DNA of 64,000 nt from Tritrichomonas musculus (GCA_039105265.1 JAPFFF010000038.1:1240001-1304000); one strand, 5' to 3'; positions 8,755 to 19,477 are shown, counted from the first letter of the stretch. Translations and numbers: made by a program. The notes: a model not told the origin generated them from the sequence alone.

Positions 8755-11700
8755 TTAAAAAGCAGGTATTTTCTCTGATACTTTTTCGATGTAATGAAAA
8801 TATTCATTTTTACTTACATCAGGTGTGATGAATCCAGAGTCTGTTTCCAAATTATTGACAATCTGATCGAAACTTGGCCTTTCATTAGGATTTTTAGACA
8901 ATCCTCTTTCAATAAGATTTCTATAGCAAATAGGAATTGGTGTTTTAAATTCAATTTTTCTTTTGTCCAATAAATCATCAGAAAAGAGAGCTGAAGAAGA
9001 GACATTTAAATTTTCATTTGTCATCAATTCGTAAATAATTAAACAAAACGAAAAAACGTCGCTTTCTTTTGTGTAAATTCCATTTTTTAAAACTTCAGGT
9101 GCTGAATAAATGACAGCAGATTGAGGGACTTTGCTTGCTGACTGAAGAGTCATACTATGAATGATTAATTTGTGTGTGAAAAAGCCAATTTCAGAAAGTT
9201 TTGGATAGAAATATTCATCAACAAAGATGTTGTCAGGTTTTAGATTTTGATGAACGATATCAAGTGAATGTAAATATTTCATTGCTGAAGCAATTCCATA
9301 AATATTAATTAACTTTTTAGTAGAATTCCATCCTGGGATAATTAATTTTTTCTTTTCATTTTTAAAGATGTCATTCAAAGTTAATTTTGGTGAAAGTTCA
9401 TTGATGAAAACAGGCTTAAATTCTTTCTTAAAATTGAATGGAGAGAATCCTATCAATTTGATAATTGCTGGATGATTAAGAAGAAGTAATTTATTAAGAT
9501 CTTTAATAAATTGAGTAATTTCTTCCTTTTTAAATTGATTTAATTCAACATCTGCTGATCTCGCAGTATATAACTGACCTGTATCTTTTCGAATAACTTT
9601 AAAAAATTTGTTAAAAAGATCTTTTTTAAGAATTTCTCTTTGCTCATAATCATTTAAATCAATAATGATTTTATTGTCTGGTGATTTCTTTACTTCTTTT
9701 TCAATTTCTTGATTAAGCAAATTAATTACAAATTCATTTTTATTTGCGAGATTCGTATCTGGTTTATTCATTAAATGCTCATTGAATCCAAACTCTTTTT
9801 CAACAAATTCAACATATCTATTGAATTCATCAATATCGACTTTTTCATTTTTAAAGTCAGGATCATTCTTTATAAATTCAGTAATTTCATCAAATGATGG
9901 TCTTTTAGATTGATCTTGATCCCAACATTTTTCAATGAGTGTTTTGTAACAATCTGGAACATCATCTTTTATTTCAGGCCGATAGTTTTTACTTATTTTA
10001 TAACATATCATATAAATGTTCATTCCATTAAATGGCTTCACATTTGTAATTATTTCATAAACAATTAATGAAAAAGCATAAACATCTACTGCTTTTGTGT
10101 AATCATATGAATTCCATATTTCAGGAGCCATATAAATTGGAGTTCCAAGAGCTATTTTCGTGTTTTCATTATTATCTAATGAACATAATTTCGAAAGTCC
10201 AAAATCTGACAATTTTGGATATAAATTTTTATCAAGAAGAATGTTTTGTGGTTTTAAATCTCGATGAATGCACGACTTAGAATGTAGATGTTTCATAGCT
10301 GATGCAATTCCATATATATTAATTAATTTTTTGGTTTCATTCCATTCTAAATGTGGATAACCGATTCTTTCCATTTCTAGAATGTCTTCCAAAGTTCCAC
10401 TTGTTAAAAGTTCGGTTATTAAAACTGGTTTCTCTTCTTGTTTGAAGTCAATTAAACTATATCCTATAAATTTCATTATTGATTTGTGATTTAATTTTGA
10501 TAATATATTAACTTCTCGAGTAAAGTTTATTTGTTCATTTTTGGAGCAGAAAATTAATTCATTCTTTAAAATCTTTGCAGCATATATTTCACCAGTTGAA
10601 TAGTTAATTACTTTGTAAACTTTGGCAAAACTTCCACTTCCTAATTTTTCTTTTCTAATCAATTTTTTCAAATCATATTTTTTAATTTCTGATGAGAAAG
10701 ATATTAAATCAATGTCTTCATCACGTGTCAAATCAATATCAATTGTATCGAAAACAAATGTATCAATATTTACATCATTATATTTTTCAACATATTCAAT
10801 GTATTTCTTATATTCATCTGTATCAATTAGGTCGGTCATAAAATCATCTGTTTTTAAAAGTTGAACTATTTCATTAAATGTTGGACGCTTATTTAAATCG
10901 TGTGACCAACATCTTTCAATAAGTTTCTGATAACATTCTGGTATTGTATCATTTAACTTTGGTCTTTCCCCATTAACAACTTTTGTAATGAAATTATTGT
11001 TAAAATCTTTAAAAGGTTGTTGCCCATATATAATTTCATATACAATCATACTGAATGCATAAACATCACATGCTTTTGTGTAATTACATTCTTTCCAAAC
11101 TTCTGGAGCAATATAAAAAGTAGTTCCTTTTTGATCAAGTATTGACTGAAATGTAATACTTTCAGCATTTTTGTGAATCTCTTTAGACAGACCAAAATCA
11201 GATATTTTAGGAAACAAATGACTATCTTCTAGAATATTTGATGGCTTTAAATCACGATGAATAATATTCATTGAGTGTAAATATTGCATTCCTGAAGCAA
11301 TTCCATAAATATTAATTAATTTTTTTGTAGAATTCCAATGAACAGGAGATAATTTATTCTTTTCTAAATCAAGCATTTTTTGTAATGAACAATTACCCAA
11401 TTCCATAATTATCGTTGGATGTTGGTTATAATTAAATGTAATTGGACTAAATCCTTTTATTTTTATTATTGATGGGTGATTTAATTTTTTCATAATTTTA
11501 AGTTCTCTTGAAAGAAGACTGTTTTCTTCTTCTGTTAAATCACCACTTTCTTTTTTCAATACTTTAGCAGCATACAATTTATATGTGCTTTTTTCTTTAA
11601 CTTTAAAAACATTAGAAAAGTTGCTGTATCCTATCTTCTCTATTTTTCCATAATCATTAATATCTAAATAATCTAATGAATCAGTGACTTGATTGATAGA

Positions 11701-13500
11701 TTCAATATATTTTTTGTATTCATCACGATCAACACCATCTACAATAAAACTTTCATCTGACTTAAGTTTATCAACAATTAAATCAAAAGATGGCCTTTGC
11801 TCTGGATCAGTTGACCAGCATGATTCAATCAAATTTTGATAACATTTTGGAATTAGTTTATTGAACTTAGGACGTTGATTTTCTAAAGCAACACCTCTAA
11901 TAAAATCAAATGGGTTTTTGAATTCTGAATATGGAACATCATTTGTCATTATTTCATAAACAATAAAAGCAAATGAATAAACATCGCTTTCTTTGGAATA
12001 AATTTGAGATTCTAAAACTTCGGGTGCTGATCCAGCAGGATTAAAGAAATATTTTTCATTGTATTCATCATTTAATTCATACAAATATTTGAAAAAGCTA
12101 AAACTACAAATTTTTGGATAAAAATTTTCATCTTCAATTATGTTTCCACAACGTAAATTTCTATGAATAATTCCTAATGAATGCAAATATTTCATTGCTG
12201 ATGCGATTCCATAAATATTAATTAACTTCTTCGTTGAATTCCATCCTGTTGGTGTTTCTCTATTTTGGTTTGATTGAATGATATTTTCTAAAATTTGACC
12301 TGTTTCAATAATAACTGTTAATGCCAAATTCGAATCAAAATCAATTGGACTATACCCAATATATTTCATTATTGATGGGTGATTTAATTTAGTCAATAGT
12401 TTGATCTCTTTAAATTGTTGTTCTAGTTTTTCGGGATTGTTAATCGACTTCTCATTATAAATTTTGGCTGAGAAAAATTTGCCTGTCTCTTTTTCTTGTA
12501 TTTTGTAGATATCCGAATAAATACCTTTTGCAATTATTTCAACAATTTTGTATTTCTTGATATCTAAATAAGTTTTCTTAGCTATGTTTTGAATTTTACT
12601 CGATATCAAGTGATTTAGTTGATTAACATCATTTTGGAATTTTGAATGTTTCATTAAGTTGACATATCGATCGAATTCTTGTTGATCAACGCCGTCAACA
12701 ATGAAATCAGATTTATTTTTTAATTGTTTAACTATTTTTTCAAATGATGGACGTTTTTTTGGATCTTCTGAACAGCACTTTTCAATCAATTCAAAATATT
12801 TTTTTGGAATTTTTTCTTTTGATTGAAAAAGTGAATTTTTATCAAAAAATTCATTTGTCATGATTTCATAAACTATCTTTGAAAAGTCATATATATCTTT
12901 GGATTTGTCATTTTTTCTTTCTGTTGTTTTTATAATTTTGCTTTGGTTGAAATTGGAAATTTTCGGATATAATGAATTATCAAGAAAAATATTTTTTGAA
13001 GTAAGATTTTGGTGAACAATGTTTTTCTTGTGAATTAAATTCATAGCATAAGCAATCCCATAAATGTTGATTAATTTTTTGGTCGGGTTCCAGTTTGTAT
13101 TTGGATCATTTTTTGATTTTTCGCGTTGAAGGAGATCAAAGATGGTATCATTTGCAAATTCGGTAACTAAGACTGGCTTTTGATTTTTGTCAAAATCAAC
13201 TGGACAGAATCCTACTATTTTAAGAATTGATTCATGATAAAATTTGGTCATGATGAAAAAATCTTGGAAATGATTAGATATTTCAATTTGGAAGAAATTA
13301 TTGATTGTTGTATTGATTATTTTTGCTTTAAATTTTTCTTTTGTTTCTTTGTTAATAATTTGATAAATTTCAAGCTCGTCATTTTTTTCAATTAAATCTT
13401 GCTTCTCATAATTTTCCAGATTTAATAGCCAGTCATCAAGTGAAAAATTCATTTCTTTAAATGATTCTAGATTTTTAACAAGTATATCTTTCAATTCCAT
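8755..13500 (-). CDS. Protein with five tandem TKL-type kinase modules
   Basis: The 1581-residue product is a chain of five kinase-like modules of about 280-340 residues. Each contains the block WN-x-TKKLINIYGIA and ends with a KRPSF-type motif. The HRD-equivalent motifs lie near residues 163, 446, 748, 1079 and 1416. Module 3 has HRDLKPSN and DFGLSK. Module 4 has GSGSFAKVYK, AAKIL, HRDLKPQN and DFGLSK. Both look catalytically competent. Module 1 has HQNLTSKN and NFN, module 2 has HRNLRCGN and CSF, and module 5 has HQNLKPDN and SEIG, so these three look like pseudokinases. There is no signal peptide or membrane span, so it is probably a cytosolic signalling protein. The TAA at 8755 is followed in frame by about 30 coding-like codons (QKYVSFIDDQTKEEL) ending at 8662, so the C-terminus may have been shortened recently. 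Confidence 0.9.
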   Translation of the reverse strand: MELKDILVKNLESFKEMNFSLDDWLLNLENYEKQDLIEKNDELEIYQIINKETKEKFKAKIINTTINNFFQIEISNHFQDFFIMTKFYHESILKIVGFCPVDFDKNQKPVLVTEFANDTIFDLLQREKSKNDPNTNWNPTKKLINIYGIAYAMNLIHKKNIVHQNLTSKNIFLDNSLYPKISNFNQSKIIKTTERKNDKSKDIYDFSKIVYEIMTNEFFDKNSLFQSKEKIPKKYFELIEKCCSEDPKKRPSFEKIVKQLKNKSDFIVDGVDQQEFDRYVNLMKHSKFQNDVNQLNHLISSKIQNIAKKTYLDIKKYKIVEIIAKGIYSDIYKIQEKETGKFFSAKIYNEKSINNPEKLEQQFKEIKLLTKLNHPSIMKYIGYSPIDFDSNLALTVIIETGQILENIIQSNQNRETPTGWNSTKKLINIYGIASAMKYLHSLGIIHRNLRCGNIIEDENFYPKICSFSFFKYLYELNDEYNEKYFFNPAGSAPEVLESQIYSKESDVYSFAFIVYEIMTNDVPYSEFKNPFDFIRGVALENQRPKFNKLIPKCYQNLIESCWSTDPEQRPSFDLIVDKLKSDESFIVDGVDRDEYKKYIESINQVTDSLDYLDINDYGKIEKIGYSNFSNVFKVKEKSTYKLYAAKVLKKESGDLTEEENSLLSRELKIMKKLNHPSIIKIKGFSPITFNYNQHPTIIMELGNCSLQKMLDLEKNKLSPVHWNSTKKLINIYGIASGMQYLHSMNIIHRDLKPSNILEDSHLFPKISDFGLSKEIHKNAESITFQSILDQKGTTFYIAPEVWKECNYTKACDVYAFSMIVYEIIYGQQPFKDFNNNFITKVVNGERPKLNDTIPECYQKLIERCWSHDLNKRPTFNEIVQLLKTDDFMTDLIDTDEYKKYIEYVEKYNDVNIDTFVFDTIDIDLTRDEDIDLISFSSEIKKYDLKKLIRKEKLGSGSFAKVYKVINYSTGEIYAAKILKNELIFCSKNEQINFTREVNILSKLNHKSIMKFIGYSLIDFKQEEKPVLITELLTSGTLEDILEMERIGYPHLEWNETKKLINIYGIASAMKHLHSKSCIHRDLKPQNILLDKNLYPKLSDFGLSKLCSLDNNENTKIALGTPIYMAPEIWNSYDYTKAVDVYAFSLIVYEIITNVKPFNGMNIYMICYKISKNYRPEIKDDVPDCYKTLIEKCWDQDQSKRPSFDEITEFIKNDPDFKNEKVDIDEFNRYVEFVEKEFGFNEHLMNKPDTNLANKNEFVINLLNQEIEKEVKKSPDNKIIIDLNDYEQREILKKDLFNKFFKVIRKDTGQLYTARSADVELNQFKKEEITQFIKDLNKLLLLNHPAIIKLIGFSPFNFKKEFKPVFINELSPKLTLNDIFKNEKKKLIIPGWNSTKKLINIYGIASAMKYLHSLDIVHQNLKPDNIFVDEYFYPKLSEIGFFTHKLIIHSMTLQSASKVPQSAVIYSAPEVLKNGIYTKESDVFSFCLIIYELMTNENLNVSSSALFSDDLLDKRKIEFKTPIPICYRNLIERGLSKNPNERPSFDQIVNNLETDSGFITPDVSKNEYFHYIEKVSEKIPAF

Positions 13501-14676
13501 TTTATTTATTTGAAATAAAAATACGTTAAAATTTGAATAATATGACGTTTATTCAATAAAAAAAGCAGAGAACTTTTTCAATTTTTTTTTTTTTTTTTTT
13601 TTCATTTAAAAAGTTTTGAATTATTAAAATATAAATTTATTATTATCTACGAGGCTACAGACTACTTGAATCAGCATTATATTTTTTATTAATCATCTAA
13701 ATTATCTTATTTTCTAACAGTGGTCCACATTACTGGATTTTCATCTTGACTGAATGTTTTGTTTCCATCAATGGCGATATTGTCTTTGGAATAAATTTTC
13801 TTCATAAAATAATTAAATTGGAAAGACCATAAAAAGGACCTGGACTAACCCACAACTAGCTATTGAAATACTATCTTTGTTGTTTTTGTGTGATCATAAA
13901 GTAAGCAGGCAAGCCTACAGAAATCCATCAGTAAATGTGCAAGAATTCTTTGATTTCTTAAAGAAAATCAAGCTCTGCTCCATTTTTGCACGTAACCAGA
14001 TTGTTAATATCAGTCTCCTGATGAAAATCTCAGATATTGGGCCTTTCTTTTTTGTAGATTTGAAATCATCTATTTTTATTCATAAATAACAAGTAACATT
14101 GTGAAATTCAGTATATAGAAAATAATAAAAGAACTGAACGAAATCGAAGGAGTCATTGGGGTTGTATACAAAATAAAAAAAGCATGTGAATCTGATACTT
14201 TATAAATTATCCTTTTGCTACACACTGATTTCAATGATACTTGAAAAATCGCTGAAAGATTTGAGTAAAAAATGTGCGAATTTCTGGAGGACAATTGCGA
14301 TTTGACTTGATGAATGAAAAGGTCACTTTTTATTGCTGTCATGAACATGTCCAATTGATAATATTAAAAAAATTGATCTCCAGTATTTTAAAGAGAAATT
14401 TACAGTGGATTTTTTTAAAAAACAAAAGAATGTTCTCAATATTTACCCCAAACATAACAAAGAAAGAGTTTTTGGAACGTTTTTTTAATTAGAGTTTGGC
14501 CTAATCTAATTCATTTTATTCTCAAAAGATTATTAACGGAGTTAATAAATTTATTTTATTTGTGAAGCTGCATTAGAGATACCAGAATAATGTTGAAAAA
14601 CTCTTTCATTGTTATGTTTCAATGATTAATTATTTGAATAGGATTTTCCGGGTAAAAATGTTTGTCAGATTTTTGT
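13501..14676. other. Gene-poor stretch with coding-like debris
   Basis: A poly-T run lies near 13581-13602. On the minus strand at about 13716-13810 a short frame ends MKKIYSKDNIAIDGNKTF and then PVMWTTVRK, which may be the 3' end of a lost gene. On the plus strand 13877-14089 gives SRQAYRNPSVNVQEFFDFL, and 14274-14492 another open stretch. None matches a family I know. I read them as remnants of one or more decayed genes. Confidence 0.35.
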
Positions 14677-15537
14677 ATGTTGTGGTTAATCGTATGCAAC
14701 CTGATTTCTTTTCATTATTTATACAAGATTGATAGAAATAGAAGAAATATTGATCTTAATATAAGTTTTGGTTTTCTTCTTGGTGGAAATTACTCTTTCA
14801 AAATTACTGATGGTGAAAATGATGATTATCTTTTCATGGTTGGAACAAATCATGAAATTGAATATTTTAATGATAACCAAGATTTATATCATCCTTGTAC
14901 GGCAAACTTTACAAATAATAATTTTCATGTCGTTCATCTTAATGATGGAAAAGCACAATTTTATGGAATCATTGAAAGGAAAGGAAATTATGAATTTCAT
15001 ATCAAATCATACAAATATTTTAAACTCTGTCCAAAAATGTTCGACAATTGAATTTTGAGAGAGTATTCAAATTATCATTTTTTTTTCTCATGCACCTTTA
15101 TGGTGATTCGAAGGTTTTTTCCAAAGTTCTTTTTTCTGAGAGTAGCGCATGCTCCAAAGAAAGTTGTAATTCCTCTTAAGGGCGTTGTTATTTCTTTCAA
15201 AAACCAGGGCTCCTTGTATAAAAATAGCTTGCTGAAAGGATAATTATAAAAATAAACTTCTGAAAAATTGAATACATTACTTTGAGAGAAAAAAGAAATT
15301 TTCGACACTTTATCGTTTTTTTAGTCAATTTTCAGTGAAAAATGCGGTTTATGTGTACGTTAAGTCGAACATTTTTGGACAGAGTTTAGTGGAGGATTCA
15401 AATTAGATCTCACATGTATGAATCCAAACTCATATCTGTCATTAACTCAAATGTATTATGTCAAAGCAACACCATTTATTGCAATGATTTCTTCTGTTTT
15501 GTTAATTATTTGGATTGTAAAATGTTTGTTTGAATAG
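14677..15537 (+). pseudogene. GOST/lung-7TM-type receptor fragment split by a MITE
   Basis: From the ATG at 14677 the frame gives a hydrophobic leader (MLWLIVCNLISF) and a beta-rich luminal region (FGFLLGGNYSFKI, then KGNYEFHIKSYKYF), with stop at 15051. The sequence 15023-15386 is a MITE with TA duplications. Skipping it, the same frame continues at once into GGFKLDLTCMNPNSYLSL and a first membrane helix (FIAMISSVLLIIWIVK), stopping at 15537. The pattern (FGF-x-x-GG, later NPNSYLS plus a helix ending IW) resembles the N-terminal domain and first helix of GPR107/TMEM87-type Golgi receptors. Helices 2-7 are absent, so the gene was probably already truncated or lost its rest. The family assignment is by eye. 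Confidence 0.55.
15023..15386. mobile_element. 364-bp Tc1/mariner-type MITE
   Basis: The ends are a 23-bp inverted repeat, AACTCTGTCCAAAAATGTTC plus GAC, at 15023-15045 and inverted at 15364-15386. They are flanked by TA at 15021-15022 and 15387-15388. The inside has no transposase. The perfect ends point to a young copy, inserted into the receptor-like gene described at 14677-15537. Confidence 0.85.
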
Positions 15538-16636
15538 AAGATTTTCAATGTTTTTCTATTGTAAAAGTATAAAAATCTATTCAAAAAAAATGTGCTCTTT
15601 ATAAAAAATCTATGTGCATTGGATATTTTTGATGCTTATTCAGTGTATAAAAGCTTGCCTGAAAAAATCAGTCAGCATTATCAAAATCCCAATCTCATAA
15701 ATTGTATTTAAGAAAAATACCCAGATATATCAGAGAAATGATAATATTTTTCATCTTCAAAAGCGAACTTGTTTTATAAAAAGAGGATTTTCCTCGATTT
15801 TTTGGTAAGTATAAAAAGAACACCATAAATTATCAGAAAAATTTGTTTTATTTGGTTCTATCTTTTAAAATGAGCAAAAAAAGATATCTTCAATCTTTTA
15901 AACAAATAGGTGGGCCACCAATGAATTTTCGCATTTATAATAAAGCTATAATTTTTGGTGTTCTTTTCAATGAGAAATATCAATTTAAAAAACTATAAAA
16001 ATATTTATATCACATTTAAGAAGAAATATTTTGCATTTATAATAAATATAATAATATGAAGTATTTTTATTAATTGTTAAATAATTAAAAAATAGCTGAG
16101 AAAAGTGTATATCTATAAAGATAAATAGGGTTTGATAATTTAAAATCATAATATCTTTATAAATATTCTATTTTACCTAATTCCAATGTTTTTTTCATCA
16201 TACATTGTACATATCAGAATTGAAAAACGATTAAAATCCAAAATTTTTAAAAATTAGCTTATTTAGGAAAATATATAGTTTTGATTAGGTTTTAATTAAA
16301 ATATATTTGTTATAAATATTTATTAAATATATACCCTCTCTTTTTAATATCAAAAACATATTATTATCAAAGATATTTATATAAATATCAAATATTAAAA
16401 TTATCAGAAAAAAAAAAGTTATTCATTTATCATTTATTAATTAAATGTTAATTTTCTATATTAATATTAAATAAAATAATTATTAAAATGTAATATTATA
16501 ATACAAATATTAATAAAAAATAAATATTTGATTATAAAACATAATAAATAAATTCATATTAAGATACAAAAAAAAAATGCAAACAATCTTTCAATTGTTT
16601 AAAATACAGTAAATAAAAAACGTATTTTGATTGTCT
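15538..16636. other. AT-rich intergenic stretch upstream of the protease
   Basis: Near 15605-15710 a coding-like patch (ALDIFDAYSVYKSLPEKI) stands without a start. From about 15950 to 16620 the DNA is almost pure A/T with no feature I can name. Confidence 0.45.
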
Positions 16637-16641
16637 TCATT
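16637..16641 (+). promoter_or_regulatory. Initiator (Inr) TCATT
   Basis: TCATT fits the trichomonad initiator. Its A is 14 nt before the ATG at 16653. Confidence 0.55.
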
Positions 16642-16652
16642 CAAATATATAA

Positions 16653-17606
16653 ATGCTTTCTATTTTTATCTCTCTTGTTAGTTCTATTTTTGTTGCTCGT
16701 CATGAAGAAAAATCATTTTTATCATGGATGCGTAATACAAACCAATATTACACAAACGATGAATATCATTTTCGTCTTGGAATCTTTTTAGCAAATTCTC
16801 GTTATATTCGTGAATTTAATTCGGTAAAAAGATCATTTAAAGTTGGGCTTAATCACTTATCTTGCTACACTCCATCAGAATACAAAGCTTTACTCGGTCG
16901 TACTCAATTTCCAACAAAATCTCTCCAATCAATACCAAAAAAAATAAATGGGGATATTCCAGATTCAATTGACTGGCGTGAAAAAAATATAGTTAATGAG
17001 ATTAGAGATCAAGGACAATGTGGCTCATGTTGGGCATTTGGTACAATCCAAGCCTGTGAATCAGCATATGCATTAACTCATGGAATTCTTTTATCTTGTT
17101 CAGAGCAAAATCTTGTTGATTGCTGTTACGCATGTGGTGGTTGTACTGGTGGTGATGAAAGTCAAGCTCTTGATTATATACTTAATTATCAAAATGGATA
17201 TCTCAACTCAGAAGATGTTTATCCTTATAAAGCTCACCAATGTGACTGTACATACGATTCATCTAAAGGAATCAACAAAATAAAATCTTATGTTCATGGT
17301 ATTAAAGATGATGAAATATATCTCCAACATCTTGTTGCACAAGGAGTTTGCGATATCGGAATTGATGCAAGCTGGATCTCATTTCACGAATACTCAAGTG
17401 GAATTTACGATAATCCAGATTGTACAGGTGATAGCCTTAGTCATGCTGTAGGCTTGGTTGGTTATGGAGCAGAAAATGGCGTTGAATATTGGATTGTTCG
17501 TAATTCATGGGGAAAAATGTGGGGAGAAGACGGATATGTCAGAATGAGTCGTAATAAAAACAATCAATGTGGTGTTGCAACCGAAGCTCTTCAAGTTTAT
17601 GCTTGA
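16653..17606 (+). CDS. Papain-family (C1A) cathepsin L-like cysteine protease
   Basis: The 317-residue preproprotein has a signal peptide (MLSIFISLVSSIFVA), an I29-type inhibitory propeptide (about residues 20-100) and a mature enzyme beginning near IPDSIDWRE. The active site is complete: Gln120 and Cys126 in QGQCGSCWAFG, His264 in SHAVGLVGYG, and Asn284 in RNSWG. The pairs of cysteines (SCSEQNLVDCC, CGGCTGG) fit the usual disulphides. Length and layout match the secreted or lysosomal cysteine proteases of trichomonads, which act in digestion and host-protein degradation. The gene has one exon and a good initiator, and no damage is visible. Confidence 0.95.
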   Translation: MLSIFISLVSSIFVARHEEKSFLSWMRNTNQYYTNDEYHFRLGIFLANSRYIREFNSVKRSFKVGLNHLSCYTPSEYKALLGRTQFPTKSLQSIPKKINGDIPDSIDWREKNIVNEIRDQGQCGSCWAFGTIQACESAYALTHGILLSCSEQNLVDCCYACGGCTGGDESQALDYILNYQNGYLNSEDVYPYKAHQCDCTYDSSKGINKIKSYVHGIKDDEIYLQHLVAQGVCDIGIDASWISFHEYSSGIYDNPDCTGDSLSHAVGLVGYGAENGVEYWIVRNSWGKMWGEDGYVRMSRNKNNQCGVATEALQVYA

Positions 17607-18008
17607 TTAATAATTATTTTATATTAATTTAAAATTACTTCTAAAGAAAAATAGGTTGGCCACTTTTTTTTTTGACTTTAAAAAAGTTCAACTTTTTGAA
17701 TATTCAACTTTTTGAATATGTTTTCCAAAATTATCTTTGAAGTTATATTATAACTAACTATATCAATGAAAATTTTGGGCGATGAAGAAACTAAATATCA
17801 TAAAAGAAAACATTCAATTTTTTTATATACTTCTGAGAATTAAAAATACCCAATGTGTCAACATCATAAGGGAGTTTCCCCGATTGAATAATAAATATGA
17901 TCGTTCTTCACAATATTTCTATATGTGAAAATAATAAATTCATTTAAATATTTCTGTTGAATTCAAATTTTAATAATTTTGAATAACGATTATTTTTTCC
18001 CTCTCAAT
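17607..18008. other. Intergenic stretch after the protease gene
   Basis: Nothing coding is visible. The sequence CAACTTTTTGAATAT occurs twice near 17689-17718. The last 8 bases (18001-18008) are the left target duplication of the hAT relic. Confidence 0.5.
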
Positions 18009-18021
18009 AGGGTGGCATTAT

Positions 18022-18076
18022 GATTTGGGACCATCATTCAATTTTGAATAAAATTGAAAGGATGGGTCTCAAATTA
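18022..18076. repeat. Hairpin near the left end of the hAT relic
   Basis: GATTTGGGACCATCATTCAA (from 18022) and the inverse of the sequence running to 18076 form about 24 paired positions with a few mismatches around a short loop. Confidence 0.6.
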
Positions 18077-18315
18077 TTTTTAGATACCATTTTTTCATGC
18101 TTTTAAATGATAATATTAGATTAAAAAATATCTAGTTGCATAGATTTTATGAATTTATCCTTTTTTTTTAATTATTTTTTTAATAAGTATTATTTTTTGA
18201 TAAAATTTGTGAATTAATATATTGCATTGATTTATACCTCAAAGCTTGAATTTCTGGATTTGTTAATTTGGGAATTTTTTTGATAATTATTTAAAATTCC
18301 GCTTGATTATTTTCT

Positions 18316-18480
18316 GTTAATCAAAATTTGGTTGATTTAATTCCGGTTGATTTAATTCCGATTGATTTAATTCCGGTTAATTTAATTCCGGTTGATTTAA
18401 TTCTGGTTGATTTAATTCTGGTTGATTTAATTCTGGTTGATTTAATTCTAGTTGATTTAATTCCGGTTGTTTTATTTTTG
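18316..18480 (+). repeat. 15-bp minisatellite
   Basis: About nine clear units of GTTGATTTAATTCCG or its CTG variant run head to tail from 18331 to 18465, with a decayed unit at each side. The length is a multiple of three and one frame reads VDLIP repeats, but it has no ATG and a stop just upstream, so I treat it as non-coding. Confidence 0.9.
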
Positions 18481-18562
18481 TGCAATTTATATAAAAAATA
18501 ATTTAATTTATTAAATATTTGTTTATTTAGAGAGCTTATCTTGCTATTTCTATGTAAAAAGC

Positions 18563-19126
18563 TTAAAGATCAAAATGTTCTATTTTTTCTGCAAATTCTT
18601 CCCATTTGATTGAACCAAGTTCCTTAAAAATACTATCAAATTTAACAATCATTCGTGCATTAAGTGACGAAACGTTGGAATTGCACATTTCTCCTCTTGA
18701 AAGAGCTGCAAATAACCGCTCGACAGCAGCTTCAGAGGATGGTATTTGCAATATTTCTATTGCTAGCTTGAAAAAATGATTCTAATGCTCTTTTATGAAC
18801 ATCATTTAGATTTTGATTTCTATTAATTTTTCCGATACAGTTATGCAAGCTTGCACCAGTTTTGCTTAATAAAAATTTCCCACATTTGGAACAATGATAG
18901 ATTATAATCTTCCATATATGTTTGGATCTTGAAAAAAATAATGCTGAAATTGTTTATAAAATTCAAGTCTTCGTCGAGATAGAACATAAAAAAGAAAGAC
19001 CAAATATGCAAACAAAAAGTCATGGCTCTCAAATTTTTTGAGATAATAGAGTGCCACCTCCGTTTTCATTGCAATCTTAATACGTTTTTCATAATATAAT
19101 TGAACAAAACATTTTATTTCGATCAC
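18563..19126 (-). pseudogene. hAT transposase, C-terminal remnant
   Basis: On the minus strand 18751-18563 reads IPSSEAAVERLFAALSRG, then NVSSLNARMIVKFDSIF. This is the hAT C-terminal dimerisation motif (P-x-S-E-A-x-VERLF, then a conserved L and K region). Upstream (to 19126) pieces such as FQDPNIYGRL and KTEVALYYLKKFE appear in other frames between stops. The N-terminal zinc finger and catalytic core cannot be recognised, so only the last part of the gene survives. Confidence 0.75.
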
Positions 19127-19442
19127 TACTATTATATCAAATATTCATTTTCCAAAAAAGACCATTAAAATTATTAGAAAAATATGAATTTATATTAGAA
19201 ATGCTTTTTAAAGAAAAAAAATTAAAAATATTGTAATAAAATATATCATCTTAACTTTTATAAATAATCTTTATTTTTAAATCAAAAATCTAATTTTATT
19301 TACTATTATATTATCATTTTTTTAAATTTTAATAAAACAAATAAACTCACAAAAATAATTGAGGCATCTCATAGAATGTGCCACATTACCTCTCAATATT
19401 TTTGAAAGAAGTAGAAAATATTTGTGAAATATGAAGAAAAAT

Positions 19443-19443
<1 letters not shown>

Positions 19444-19477
<34 letters not shown>
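19444..19477 (+). repeat. Poly-T run of about 34 bases
   Basis: An uninterrupted T run lies 49 bases left of the Polinton end. It may reflect slippage. I see no element ending here. Confidence 0.95.

Larger units (their letters stand above)
18009..19389. mobile_element. hAT transposon relic
   Basis: A perfect 8-bp duplication, CTCTCAAT, lies at 18001-18008 and 19390-19397, the hallmark length of hAT insertions. Left end AGGGTGGCATTATGA and complemented right end TAATGTGGCACATTCTATGA are imperfect inverted repeats sharing GTGGCA. The element contains a minus-strand hAT C-terminal dimerisation segment, a hairpin at 18022-18076 and a 15-bp minisatellite. The transposase is badly decayed, so this is an old, inactive copy. 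Confidence 0.8.

Noticed and set aside
15906-17663. Similar words ATAGGTGGGCCAC and ATAGGTTGGCCAC flanking the cysteine protease gene
   Set aside because: The match is only about 13 bp, with no further repeat or duplication around it, so it does not support a mobile cassette.
18331-18503. VDLIP repeat peptide from the 15-bp minisatellite
   Set aside because: There is no ATG, a stop lies just upstream, and it lies inside a decayed transposon.
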